DNA of 19,799 nt from assembly GCA_049670425.1 (NCBI GenBank), contig JBATTG010000147.1:1-19799 (forward strand). Reading direction: 5' to 3'. The notes below the pieces were generated by a model. The model had not been told where the DNA came from, ran no database searches, and saw nothing but the letters and a program-made list of their open reading frames with translations. The DNA is from Proteocatella sp049670425 (GTDB lineage: Bacteria > Bacillota > Clostridia > Peptostreptococcales > Filifactoraceae). This document shows positions 1-7,281 of the stretch, piece by piece. The first letter of the stretch is position 1; each line of letters opens with the position of its first letter. The position numbers and the translations under genes were made by a program.

Positions 1-1
1 T

Positions 2-55
2 TCCGTAATAAGTTATATACAGGCAAAAATAAATTCGATAATAAATGATTCATAG
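2..55 (+). CDS. hrcA: Probable C-terminal end of HrcA (heat-shock repressor), truncated by window edge
   Basis: Frame 2 is open from the left edge to a TAG at 53-55 and reads SVISYIQAKINSIINDS. From memory of the family, HrcA proteins end in a similar segment (a 'VIS...I...IN..I' helix), and hrcA normally lies directly upstream of grpE in Bacillota. HrcA is the repressor that binds CIRCE operators and shuts off the grpE-dnaK-dnaJ genes that follow. Only 17 residues are visible, so the call rests on weak sequence similarity plus gene order. The stop is 14 bases before the grpE ATG, consistent with one operon. An alternative frame 1 reading also ends close by (TGA 46-48) but looks less like HrcA. 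Confidence 0.55.
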   Translation, partial: SVISYIQAKINSIINDS

Positions 56-69
56 AAAGGGACGTAAAA

Positions 70-711
70 ATGGATAAAAAAGAAAAGAACAAAGTAAGTG
101 ATGAGGTTTCACAGGAGTCTGAAAACGCTGAAATTAATGAAAATATAAGATTGCAGAGTGACGAAAACGAATCAACGAAAGATAATAAAGAAAACGTCGA
201 TATGCAAGCAAAAGAAAATACGGTTAATGAAAAAATATTAAATTTTGCAAAAGGAAAGACCAAAAAAGAAAAAACTTCAGATGAGCTGGAAAAAGCAAAA
301 AAAGAAATTGAAGAATTAAAGTCAACTGTCCAAAGAACACAGGCTGATTTTATAAACTTCAAGCGAAGAACTGAAAAAGAAAAAGAAAGCATGTCTGCTT
401 TTGCTAATGAAAAAATAATCGTAGAGCTTCTTGGAGTCATGGATAACTTTGACAGAGCCTTAAACACATTTGAAGATAAAGAATCTTCTACCTACAGCGG
501 AGTAGTTATGATACGCAAACAAGTAGAGGAAATCCTTAAGAGAAATAGTGTGGAGGAAGTTGTCACAGATTGTAAATTTGATCCCAATGTACACCACGCT
601 GTAATGCAAGACAGTGGAGAAACTCCGGATGAAATACTTGAAGTGTTTCAAAAGGGCTATAAGATAAAAGGCAAAGTTGTAAGACCAGCAATGGTTAAAG
701 TTTCAATATAG
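70..711 (+). CDS. grpE: GrpE nucleotide exchange factor
   Basis: GrpE releases ADP from DnaK so the chaperone can drop its substrate and rebind ATP; it acts in the cytoplasm as a dimer. The 213-residue protein has the family layout. About 80 charged, Lys/Glu/Asn-rich residues form a low-complexity N-terminus. A long helical coiled coil follows (around 75-120, including FINFKRRTEKEKE), then LLGVMDNFDRAL, the GVVMIRKQ segment, FDPNVHHAV and the terminal VVRPAMVKVSI, which belongs to the C-terminal beta domain that contacts DnaK. The N-terminal tail is somewhat long but not unusual for clostridia. An AGAAAGGGA ribosome binding site precedes the ATG. It sits between the putative hrcA end and dnaK, as expected for a heat-shock operon. 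No CIRCE element is visible here; it would be expected upstream of hrcA, outside the window. Confidence 0.97.
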   Translation: MDKKEKNKVSDEVSQESENAEINENIRLQSDENESTKDNKENVDMQAKENTVNEKILNFAKGKTKKEKTSDELEKAKKEIEELKSTVQRTQADFINFKRRTEKEKESMSAFANEKIIVELLGVMDNFDRALNTFEDKESSTYSGVVMIRKQVEEILKRNSVEEVVTDCKFDPNVHHAVMQDSGETPDEILEVFQKGYKIKGKVVRPAMVKVSI

Positions 712-730
712 AAAAAATAAGTTTAAGCTC

Positions 731-744
731 ATTTCTATAGAAAT
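731..744. repeat. Perfect 14-bp palindrome in grpE-dnaK gap
   Basis: ATTTCTATAGAAAT equals its own reverse complement. It lies 20 bases after the grpE stop and 61 bases before the dnaK ATG. It is AT-rich and has no T-run after it, so it is not a standard terminator. It could be an operator, a weak mRNA processing hairpin, or a chance palindrome in AT-rich DNA. Confidence 0.35.
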
Positions 745-804
745 ATGGGAATTTAAAAATAAATTGAAAAAGTAAATGAATATCAATTAGGAGGAAAATA
801 AAAA

Positions 805-2637
805 ATGGGAAAAATAATCGGAATTGACTTAGGAACCACGAATTCATGTGTAGCAGTATTAGAAGGTGGAGAGCCAGTAGTAATATCAAATAGAGAAGGT
901 TTTAGAACAACACCTTCAGTAGTAGCATTTTCAAAAGATGGAGAAAGATTAGTCGGAGAACCTGCAAAAAGACAATCTGTAACAAATCCTGAAAGAACAA
1001 TAAGTTCTATTAAAAGAGAGATGGGAACAGATCATCATGTGGAAATAGATGGAAAAAAATATACGCCACAGGACATATCGGCTGTAATTCTTCAAAAACT
1101 TAAAGCTGATGCAGAAAGCTATTTGGGAGAAAAAGTAACTGAGGCGGTTATTACGGTTCCTGCATATTTTACAGATGCTCAAAGACAAGCAACAAAAGAT
1201 GCTGGAAGAATAGCAGGTCTTGATGTAAAAAGAATAATAAACGAGCCAACAGCAGCATCAATAGCTTACGGTTTTGATAAAGATGGAAAAGAAGAAAAAA
1301 TACTCGTATTCGACCTTGGTGGAGGAACATTTGACGTATCTATCCTTGAACTTGGAGATGGAGCATTTGAGGTTCTTTCAACAAACGGAAATAACAGACT
1401 TGGTGGAGATGACTTTGACAATATAATTGTTGATTATATAGCTGCGGAATTCAAAAAGCAGGAAGGCGTAGACCTTAAAGCTGATAAAATGAGTCTTCAA
1501 AGACTTATAGATGCTGCTGAAAAAGCAAAAAAAGAACTTTCTTCAACAATGACAACAAACATAAACCTTCCATTCATAACTGCTACAGCAGAAGGTCCAA
1601 AACACCTTAGCCTTGATCTTACAAGAGCAAAATTTGATGAACTTACAAGAAGGCTTGTAGAAGCAACAATAGAACCAACCAGAAAAGCTCTGGCGGATGC
1701 AAAACTGTCAACAAGCGATATAGACAAGGTAATCCTTGTTGGTGGATCAACAAGAACTCCAGCAGTTCAAGAAGCTGTACGTAAATTCACTGGACAAGAT
1801 CCACACAAGGGAGTTAATCCAGACGAGTGTGTTGCGCTTGGAGCGGCAATTCAAGCCGGAATTTTAACTGGAGAAGTGAAAGATCTTTTACTTCTTGATG
1901 TAACACCACTTTCACTTGGAATCGAAACATTAGGTGGAGTGCTAACATCAATAATAAACAGAAATACAACAATACCGACGAAAAAGTCTCAAGTATTCTC
2001 TACTGCAGCTGACAATCAGACGGCAGTTGATATTCATGTACTTCAAGGTGAAAGATCAATGGCAGCGGACAACGTAACTATGGGAAGATTCCAGCTTACA
2101 AATATACCGGCAGCTCCAAGAGGAATTCCACAAATCGAAGTTACGTTTGATATAGATGCTAACGGTATAGCTCATGTTACAGCAAAAGATTTAGGAACAG
2201 GTAAAGAGCAGTCGATAACCATAACTTCATCAACAAATCTTTCGGAAGCTGAAATTGATAAGAAGGTAAAAGACGCAGAGCTTCATGCCGAAGAAGATAA
2301 GCAAAGAAAAGAAAGAATGGAAGCTTTAAATCAAGCAGAATCAACAATTTATCAAACAGAGAAAACTCTTGAAGAAATTGGAGATAAAGCAACGCAGGAA
2401 GAAAAAGATGCAGTAAATGCAGCAATTACCGATCTTAAAGCGGTTATAGCAAATGAAAATGCAACAGGTGAAGAGATTCGAAAATCAATCGATGAGGTAA
2501 TGAACAAGTTTCATACTATATCTGAAAAAATGTATGCAGAAGCACAAGCAGCGCAAGCGGCGCAAGGCGAGGCTCAACCAGGCGAAGAACAGCCTAAAGA
2601 TGACAATGTAGTAGACGCAGAAATAGTAGAAGACTAA
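805..2637 (+). CDS. dnaK: Chaperone protein DnaK (Hsp70)
   Basis: DnaK is the ATP-driven Hsp70 that binds exposed hydrophobic peptides and works with DnaJ and GrpE in protein folding. The 610 residues fit a Gram-positive DnaK. The actin-like ATPase domain opens with GIDLGTTNSC (6-15). It has the phosphate-2 loop FDLGGGTFD starting near 169 and the adenosine motif VGGSTRTPAV near 312-321. The linker DLLLLDVTPLSLGIET leads into the beta-sandwich substrate domain and a helical lid. The tail is Ala/Gln/Glu-rich and ends DNVVDAEIVED, similar to other bacterial DnaK tails. A strong TTAGGAGG site lies 10 bases before the ATG. It is the third gene of the hrcA-grpE-dnaK-dnaJ cluster; the 93-base gap from grpE could hold an internal promoter, but none is convincing. 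Confidence 0.99.
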   Translation: MGKIIGIDLGTTNSCVAVLEGGEPVVISNREGFRTTPSVVAFSKDGERLVGEPAKRQSVTNPERTISSIKREMGTDHHVEIDGKKYTPQDISAVILQKLKADAESYLGEKVTEAVITVPAYFTDAQRQATKDAGRIAGLDVKRIINEPTAASIAYGFDKDGKEEKILVFDLGGGTFDVSILELGDGAFEVLSTNGNNRLGGDDFDNIIVDYIAAEFKKQEGVDLKADKMSLQRLIDAAEKAKKELSSTMTTNINLPFITATAEGPKHLSLDLTRAKFDELTRRLVEATIEPTRKALADAKLSTSDIDKVILVGGSTRTPAVQEAVRKFTGQDPHKGVNPDECVALGAAIQAGILTGEVKDLLLLDVTPLSLGIETLGGVLTSIINRNTTIPTKKSQVFSTAADNQTAVDIHVLQGERSMAADNVTMGRFQLTNIPAAPRGIPQIEVTFDIDANGIAHVTAKDLGTGKEQSITITSSTNLSEAEIDKKVKDAELHAEEDKQRKERMEALNQAESTIYQTEKTLEEIGDKATQEEKDAVNAAITDLKAVIANENATGEEIRKSIDEVMNKFHTISEKMYAEAQAAQAAQGEAQPGEEQPKDDNVVDAEIVED

Positions 2638-2650
2638 TATAAATATACGG

Positions 2651-2685
2651 CAGGCTTGCGATAAATTTATCGCAGGCTTTTGCCT
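2651..2685 (+). promoter_or_regulatory. Palindromic hairpin in dnaK-dnaJ gap
   Basis: An 18-bp perfect palindrome (TGCGATAAATTTATCGCA, 2657-2674) is flanked by the direct repeat CAGGCTT (2651-2657 and 2673-2679, approximately) and followed by a second small hairpin AGGC-TTTT-GCCT (2674-2685). The structure fills most of the 63-base gap and ends just before the dnaJ ribosome binding site. In RNA it would form a stem next to a GGCTTTTG segment. It could be a partial terminator or a processing/stability stem that lowers dnaJ relative to dnaK. The symmetry is plain in the sequence; the role is inferred. Confidence 0.5.
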
Positions 2686-2700
2686 TGAAGAGGTGATACT

Positions 2701-3861
2701 GTGGCAAAAAAAGATTATTATGAAGTTCTTGGAGTTACAAGAGATGCAGATGACAAGGAAATAAAGAAGGCGTTTAGAAAAAAAGCGATGGAATTTCACC
2801 CGGACAGAAATCCAGACGACAAGGTTGCTGAAGATAAATTCAAAGAAGTAAATGAAGCATACGAGCATGTTTCGGATCCTCAAAAAAGGGCTGCCTACGA
2901 TAAATTCGGGCATGCAGCATTTGAACAGGGAGGACCTGGTGCTGGAGGCGGTTTTGGAGGTGGCTTTGGAGGTGGCTTTGAAGACATTTTTGAAGGTATT
3001 TTCGGAGGCGGTTTTGGAGGTGGAAATTCTAGACAGCGAAGAAATGGGCCGCAAAAGGGTGAGGATATAAGATATCGCATGAATATTGCTTTTGAAGAAG
3101 CAGCATTTGGAGTAGAAAAAGAAATAAATATAACCAGAGAAGAGGAATGCTCTGAATGTAATGGTTCAGGAGCTAAAAAGGGCACATATGCCAAGACTTG
3201 TCCTACATGCCATGGAAGCGGACAGATGCAAAAACAAGTCAGAACTCCTTTTGGAACGATGATGAGTTCAGCTACCTGCAGCACATGTAATGGAACTGGT
3301 GAAGTAATAGATGAGAAATGCAGTAAATGCAGAGGCAAGAAAACTGAAACTATTAAAGTTAAAAAATCCGTAAAAATTCCAGCTGGAATTGATGACGGTT
3401 CAACCCTTAGAATTGCCGGAGAAGGTCAGCCTGGTAAAAAAGGCGGACCAAGGGGCGATGTTTATCTTACGATAAATGTGTTGCCACATAAGCAATTTGA
3501 CAGAGAAGGCAATAACGTTTGGCTTGAAATACCGATTTCATTCACGCAGGCCACGCTTGGAGCGGAGATAGAGGTACCAACGCTGGATGGTAAAGTGAAA
3601 TACAAGATAACTGAAGGAACTCAAACGGGAACTATATTCAGATTAAAAGGCAAGGGTATACCTTTTATAAGCAATCCTGACAGACGTGGGGACCAGATGA
3701 TAAGAGTTACTGTGGAGACTCCTAGAAACCTTACAAACAGACAAAAGGAAATCCTGACAGAATTTGCAGCAGAAACAGGGGAAATTAAGACGGAGGAATC
3801 CGGAACTAAAAAAGAAAAAAAAAGTCTCTTTGAAAAAGTAAAAGATTCTTTGAAGGACTAG
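2701..3861 (+). CDS. dnaJ: Chaperone protein DnaJ (Hsp40), type I
   Basis: DnaJ delivers unfolded proteins to DnaK and stimulates its ATPase. The 386-residue protein is a complete type I DnaJ. The J domain (1-70) carries HPD at 33-35. A Gly/Phe-rich stretch (about 76-117) is built from repeated GGGFGG units. The zinc domain holds four CxxC pairs at 150/153, 167/170, 193/196 and 207/210, and two C-terminal beta domains end in a charged Lys-rich tail. The first three zinc repeats are textbook CxxCxGxG; the fourth reads CSKCRGKK and lacks the final Gly, which should not affect metal binding. The start is GTG, eight bases after AGAGG. A terminator follows directly. In many Bacillota prmA and rsmE follow dnaJ; here they do not. 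Confidence 0.98.
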   Translation: MAKKDYYEVLGVTRDADDKEIKKAFRKKAMEFHPDRNPDDKVAEDKFKEVNEAYEHVSDPQKRAAYDKFGHAAFEQGGPGAGGGFGGGFGGGFEDIFEGIFGGGFGGGNSRQRRNGPQKGEDIRYRMNIAFEEAAFGVEKEINITREEECSECNGSGAKKGTYAKTCPTCHGSGQMQKQVRTPFGTMMSSATCSTCNGTGEVIDEKCSKCRGKKTETIKVKKSVKIPAGIDDGSTLRIAGEGQPGKKGGPRGDVYLTINVLPHKQFDREGNNVWLEIPISFTQATLGAEIEVPTLDGKVKYKITEGTQTGTIFRLKGKGIPFISNPDRRGDQMIRVTVETPRNLTNRQKEILTEFAAETGEIKTEESGTKKEKKSLFEKVKDSLKD

Positions 3862-3890
3862 TTTGAATTTAATAAAAAAATGATATATAT

Positions 3891-3930
3891 AATAGAGGGT
3901 TAGAATCAAGATATTCTAATCCTCTATTTG
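3891..3930 (+). terminator. Terminator hairpin after dnaJ
   Basis: A 16-bp stem (3891-3906 with 3913-3928) has a 6-base loop and a single mismatch that becomes a G-U pair in RNA. It is followed by only a short TTTG. Its position 30 bases after the dnaJ stop and the length of the stem support a transcription end for the heat-shock operon, although the U-run is weak. Confidence 0.75.
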
Positions 3931-3980
3931 TTAGCTAATGAAAGCTGTAATAAAAAGGGAATTATACAAGGAGGAGTAAG

Positions 3981-5141
3981 ATGAAAATTGTTATATTAGG
4001 AAGCAGTGCGGCATCAATTTCATGTGCAGATGCTTTGAGAAAAAACAATAAAGATGTGGAAATAACTGTAGTAGGTAAAGAGGAAATTATGCCTTATTAC
4101 AGACCTCAATTATCCCACATGCTTTGTAATGATGAAGTTGATAAAAAATTCTTTTTAAAAGAAGAAGCTTTTTACAAAGAGAAAAATATCAGGCTTATTC
4201 TTGGCAACGAAGCAATTGAAATTGATAGGGACAATAAACTTGTAAAATTATCGTCTGGGGAAGTTTTGGAATATAACAAACTTGTGATGGGGGTTGGAAG
4301 CAATAATTTTGTACCACCATTAGAGGGAGTCGAACTTGAAGGCGTATGCAACCTTAAATTCTATGAGGATTTAAAGAATATAAATACTTACATTAAAGAT
4401 AAAAACAGGGTAACTATAATCGGCGGAGGACTTTTGGGTATTGAGGCCGCATGGAAATTCAAAGAATGCGGAAAGCAAGTTACGTTGCTTGAGTTTGCTG
4501 ACAGGCTAATGGTAAGGCAGTTAAATCCGGCTGCAAGTGCCATTGTTCAAAAAGAACTTCAAAAAGAAGGAATAAATGTGTTTACGCAAAAAAGCACAAA
4601 GTGTATAATAGGAGAAGGTAAAGTAGAGAAGATACTCCTTGAGTCGGGAGAAGAGATACCTACAGATTTATTAATGTTTTCAATCGGAATAAGACCTGAG
4701 ACTAAACTGGCAAAGGAATCAGGGCTTGAAGTTAACCGAGGAATAGTTGTAAAAAAGAATATGCAGACATCTGATGGTGATATATATGCAGCAGGCGATT
4801 GTGCGGAAGTAGACGGAATATGCTTGGGAATATGGCCAATGGCAATGCAAACAGGAAAAATTGCAGCAATGGATATATTGAATAAAAGTGTAGAGCTGGT
4901 AATGAGTCCACCTACTACTATTCTTAAAGCGCTAAATATTGGCGTATACTCAGCAGGAGATATTTCACTTAAGGATGAAGAGATAGAGCAAATAGACGTA
5001 GAAAACTACAGGCTATTTACTTTTAAGGAAAACATACTGACAGGGGTAAACTTAATTGGAGATACAAAACTGTCTTCAAAAGTATTTTCTATGCTTACTA
5101 AAAAAATGACTAAGGAACAGGTACTAGAAATAATTAAATAA
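3981..5141 (+). CDS. FAD/NAD(P)-dependent oxidoreductase, NADH:rubredoxin reductase-like
   Basis: This is a cytosolic flavoprotein of the pyridine nucleotide-disulfide reductase fold. Such enzymes pass electrons from NAD(P)H through FAD to a small acceptor such as rubredoxin, often in oxygen or peroxide detoxification of anaerobes. The 386 residues show an N-terminal FAD fold whose glycine loop is altered (LGSSAASISC, not GxGxxG), a PYYRPQLSHML segment typical of rubredoxin/nitrite reductase relatives, a canonical NAD loop IIGGGLLGIEAA (147 onward), the second FAD motif IYAAGDCAE (271-274 AGDC), and a C-terminal ~70-residue domain. The layout matches clostridial NROR as I recall it, including the late SAGDI and LIGDTKLSSK segments. 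No CxxC redox pair is seen in the NAD half. A GGAGG site precedes the ATG. A possible promoter is TTGTTA (3928-3933), 17 bases, TAAAAA (3951-3956). The electron acceptor is not encoded nearby. Confidence 0.85.
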   Translation: MKIVILGSSAASISCADALRKNNKDVEITVVGKEEIMPYYRPQLSHMLCNDEVDKKFFLKEEAFYKEKNIRLILGNEAIEIDRDNKLVKLSSGEVLEYNKLVMGVGSNNFVPPLEGVELEGVCNLKFYEDLKNINTYIKDKNRVTIIGGGLLGIEAAWKFKECGKQVTLLEFADRLMVRQLNPAASAIVQKELQKEGINVFTQKSTKCIIGEGKVEKILLESGEEIPTDLLMFSIGIRPETKLAKESGLEVNRGIVVKKNMQTSDGDIYAAGDCAEVDGICLGIWPMAMQTGKIAAMDILNKSVELVMSPPTTILKALNIGVYSAGDISLKDEEIEQIDVENYRLFTFKENILTGVNLIGDTKLSSKVFSMLTKKMTKEQVLEIIK

Positions 5142-5152
5142 GGAAGGTTACA

Positions 5153-6022
5153 ATGTTAATATTAGCAGATAATTGGAAAGACTACAAAATATTGGATGCA
5201 GGCGAAGGCGAAAAGCTTGAAATATGGAAAGACATAGTGCTTAGACGACCAGATCCACAGATAATATGGAAAACTGACAAGACTACAAAAATATGGAAAG
5301 ATGTTCATGCCTACTATCACAGGAGCACTCAAGGTGGTGGACAATGGGAAAACAAGAAAAAGTATCCAGAAAAATGGGTTGTGAATTATAAAGATTTATC
5401 ATTCTATATAAAGCCAACGGGATTCAAACACACCGGGCTATTTCCGGAGCAGGCAGCAAACTGGGACTGGATGACTGAAAAGATAGAAAATGCAGGCAGA
5501 CCGATAAAAGTTTTAAACCTTTTCGCTTATACAGGTGGCGCTACATGCGCAGCTTCAAAAGCAGGAGCTGTTGAAGTATGTCACGTAGATGCTTCAAAAG
5601 GAATGGTTACATGGGCAAAGGAGAATGCGGAGCTCAGCGGACTTAAGGACAATAAAATCAGATTTCTTGTAGACGATGTCTTTAAATTTGTTGAAAAAGA
5701 AATAAGAAGAGGCAATAAATACGATGCAATAATAATGGATCCGCCTTCATACGGAAGAGGTCCAAAAGGCGAAATTTGGAAACTTGAAGATGAATTGCCA
5801 AAGCTTTTGGAATTGACTGCCAAGGTTTTGACGGACGAGCCACTTTTTCTATTGGTTAATTCGTATACTACAGGTTTTTCGCATATATCACTCAGCAATA
5901 TGATGAAGATGGTATTTGCAAAGTTTGGAGCTACTTTTTCATCAGGTGAAATTGGAATACCAATTGAAAGTGGAGATTTAATTTTACCATGTGGAATATA
6001 TGCAAGAATGGAGAGTAAATAA
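5153..6022 (+). CDS. Class I SAM-dependent methyltransferase, RlmI/RlmK-like, without PUA domain
   Basis: A probable RNA methyltransferase of the class I Rossmann type. The SAM loop is VLNLFAYTGGAT (120-131), followed by an acidic strand end HVDAS. The catalytic-type loop is MDPPSYGRGPKG (D196-P197-P198). The short DPPS[FY]GRG signature and the conserved FKHTGLFPEQAANW segment place it with the RlmI/RlmK group of 23S rRNA methyltransferases. It lacks the N-terminal PUA domain of RlmI itself; the first ~80 residues instead form a beta-rich, Trp-rich region. The target base is therefore not certain. It starts 11 bases after the oxidoreductase stop with an AAGG site, and its TAA overlaps the next ATG by one base, so it is probably translationally coupled to the pseudouridine synthase. 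Confidence 0.85.
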   Translation: MLILADNWKDYKILDAGEGEKLEIWKDIVLRRPDPQIIWKTDKTTKIWKDVHAYYHRSTQGGGQWENKKKYPEKWVVNYKDLSFYIKPTGFKHTGLFPEQAANWDWMTEKIENAGRPIKVLNLFAYTGGATCAASKAGAVEVCHVDASKGMVTWAKENAELSGLKDNKIRFLVDDVFKFVEKEIRRGNKYDAIIMDPPSYGRGPKGEIWKLEDELPKLLELTAKVLTDEPLFLLVNSYTTGFSHISLSNMMKMVFAKFGATFSSGEIGIPIESGDLILPCGIYARMESK

Positions 6023-6705
6023 TGTTAAAAGTTTTATATGAGGATAATCATATTATTGTAGTTGAAAAACCATTCAACATGCCAACACAAGAAGATGAAT
6101 CAAAAGATAAGGACCTGCTTACCGTAGTAAAAGAATATGTAAAGGCTAAATACGACAAGCCAGGGGATGTATATATTGGGTTAGTTCATAGGCTGGATAG
6201 AGTAGCGGGAGGGGTAATGGTTTTTGCCAGAACTTCAAAAGCAGCTTCAAGATTGTCAGAACAAATCAGAAACAGGGAGTTTTATAAAGAATATCTTACC
6301 GTAGTTGAAGGTCATCTTAAATCAGAAAAATCATTGCTTATAGACTACCTTCAAAAGGATAAGGATACAAATACTGTAAAGGTAGTAACTAAGAATGCAA
6401 AAGAGGCAAAAGAGGCTAAGCTGAAGTATGAAATGATGGAATCTAAGGATAACCTTACCCTTATTTCAGTAGACCTGCTTACCGGAAGACCGCATCAGAT
6501 TAGAGTTCAGTTTTCAAGCAGAAAAAACCCAATCTGGGGAGATGGTAAATACGGTTCTAATTATAAAAGCAGGAAAGGGATAGCTCTATGGTCACATAAA
6601 ATAGAGTTTGAACATCCTACAAAAAAGGAAATGATGAGATTTGTTTTAGAACCACCTTTGGTTGAACCTTGGGATAAATTCAAAGTTAATCGAAATATGG
6701 AATAA
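6022..6705 (+). CDS. RluA-family RNA pseudouridine synthase, no S4 domain
   Basis: It isomerises uridine to pseudouridine in RNA. The 227 residues begin directly with the catalytic fold (LYEDNHIIVVEKPFNMP). The signature VHRLDRVAGGVMVFA carries the catalytic aspartate at position 59, followed by the REFYKEYLTVVEG strand and the DLLTGRPHQIRVQFSS motif near the C-terminus. The usual N-terminal S4 RNA-binding domain of RluC/RluD is absent, as in the short RluA-type members, so the substrate (rRNA or tRNA) cannot be assigned. The ATG overlaps the stop codon of the methyltransferase, which points to a shared transcript and linked roles in RNA maturation. A strong terminator follows. Confidence 0.92.
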   Translation: MLKVLYEDNHIIVVEKPFNMPTQEDESKDKDLLTVVKEYVKAKYDKPGDVYIGLVHRLDRVAGGVMVFARTSKAASRLSEQIRNREFYKEYLTVVEGHLKSEKSLLIDYLQKDKDTNTVKVVTKNAKEAKEAKLKYEMMESKDNLTLISVDLLTGRPHQIRVQFSSRKNPIWGDGKYGSNYKSRKGIALWSHKIEFEHPTKKEMMRFVLEPPLVEPWDKFKVNRNME

Positions 6706-6716
6706 ATTTTCAACAC

Positions 6717-6750
6717 AAAAAACATCTACATTAAAAGTAGGTGTTTTTTG
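6717..6750 (+). terminator. Intrinsic terminator after the pseudouridine synthase gene
   Basis: A 13-bp stem (6717-6729 with 6737-6749; one G-T wobble) has a 7-base loop and ends in six T residues. It sits 11 bases after the rluA-type stop. The A-run on the other side would give a T-run on the minus strand too, but there is no minus-strand gene here. Confidence 0.9.
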
Positions 6751-6818
6751 TAAATAGTTAAAAACTGATATGTTTATTTGTAAATTTTGAAATTTAAACA
6801 GACAAGAGAGGCCTTCGA

Positions 6819-7241
6819 GTGAATGGTAGAGACTTTATTGGTTTTTTTGGATGGGTGACAGCGCTAACCTTTGCATTAGCAGTAGCAAATTTTTTTGTCA
6901 AATATGTGAACAAAAAATATATAAGTAAACTTGGAAAAGAAAAAGTCAATATTGTAGATGTTTATCGCAAGATAATGAAGCTGATTGTAAAAAATCATAG
7001 GCTCTTTGGAATAATTGCAATTATTTCGCTTATTCTCCATGCAACTGTAAGCATCTTGAATAATAGGCTGCGGGTATCAGGAATGCTTGCCGCTATACTT
7101 ATGGTAATTGTTGTTGTGTTGGGAATTTATGGAGCAAAATTCAACAAAAATATCAAAGGTAAATGGCTTAAGACCCATAGGATGCTTGCCTTGATCCTAA
7201 TTATATCAATTGCAGTTCATGTGTTGGTAAAAGCAATATAA
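6819..7241 (+). CDS. Small four-helix membrane protein, likely two-heme cytochrome b-like
   Basis: I do not recognise a named family with certainty. The 140 residues form four hydrophobic segments (about 7-27, 62-80, 87-106 and 121-138) joined by basic loops; there is no cleavable signal peptide. Helices 2 and 4 each carry the same pattern, an HR pair at the membrane edge and a second His 14 residues on: H60/H74 and H120/H134. Two H-x13-H pairs on two helices of a four-helix bundle is how cytochrome b of bc-type complexes holds two hemes, and b561/ferric reductase-like proteins use related arrangements. I infer a transmembrane electron carrier. The start is GTG, seven bases after AGAGAGG; the ATG at 6823 is out of frame. 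It follows a terminator, so it should have its own promoter, but I see no clear one. The partner redox protein is unknown. Confidence 0.6.
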   Translation: MNGRDFIGFFGWVTALTFALAVANFFVKYVNKKYISKLGKEKVNIVDVYRKIMKLIVKNHRLFGIIAIISLILHATVSILNNRLRVSGMLAAILMVIVVVLGIYGAKFNKNIKGKWLKTHRMLALILIISIAVHVLVKAI

Positions 7242-7281
7242 AAAAATATGATTAAAAAATAAGAAAGCAGGATAATATAAA

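Noticed and set aside
1..804. Search for a CIRCE operator (TTAGCACTC inverted repeat)
   Set aside because: No copy is visible before grpE or dnaK. It would be expected upstream of hrcA, outside the window.
2938..3030. Tandem repeats in dnaJ
   Set aside because: They encode the normal Gly/Phe-rich linker of DnaJ and are not an independent repeat element.
2485..3054. 189-codon open frame on the minus strand across dnaK and dnaJ
   Set aside because: It lies antisense to two certain genes, has low-complexity hydrophobic and Ser-rich composition from their codon bias, and no ribosome binding site.
2895..3338. 147-codon minus-strand open frame with Pro-rich repeats
   Set aside because: It is the antisense shadow of the DnaJ Gly/Phe-rich and zinc regions; the PPKPPP repeats mirror GGGFGG codons.
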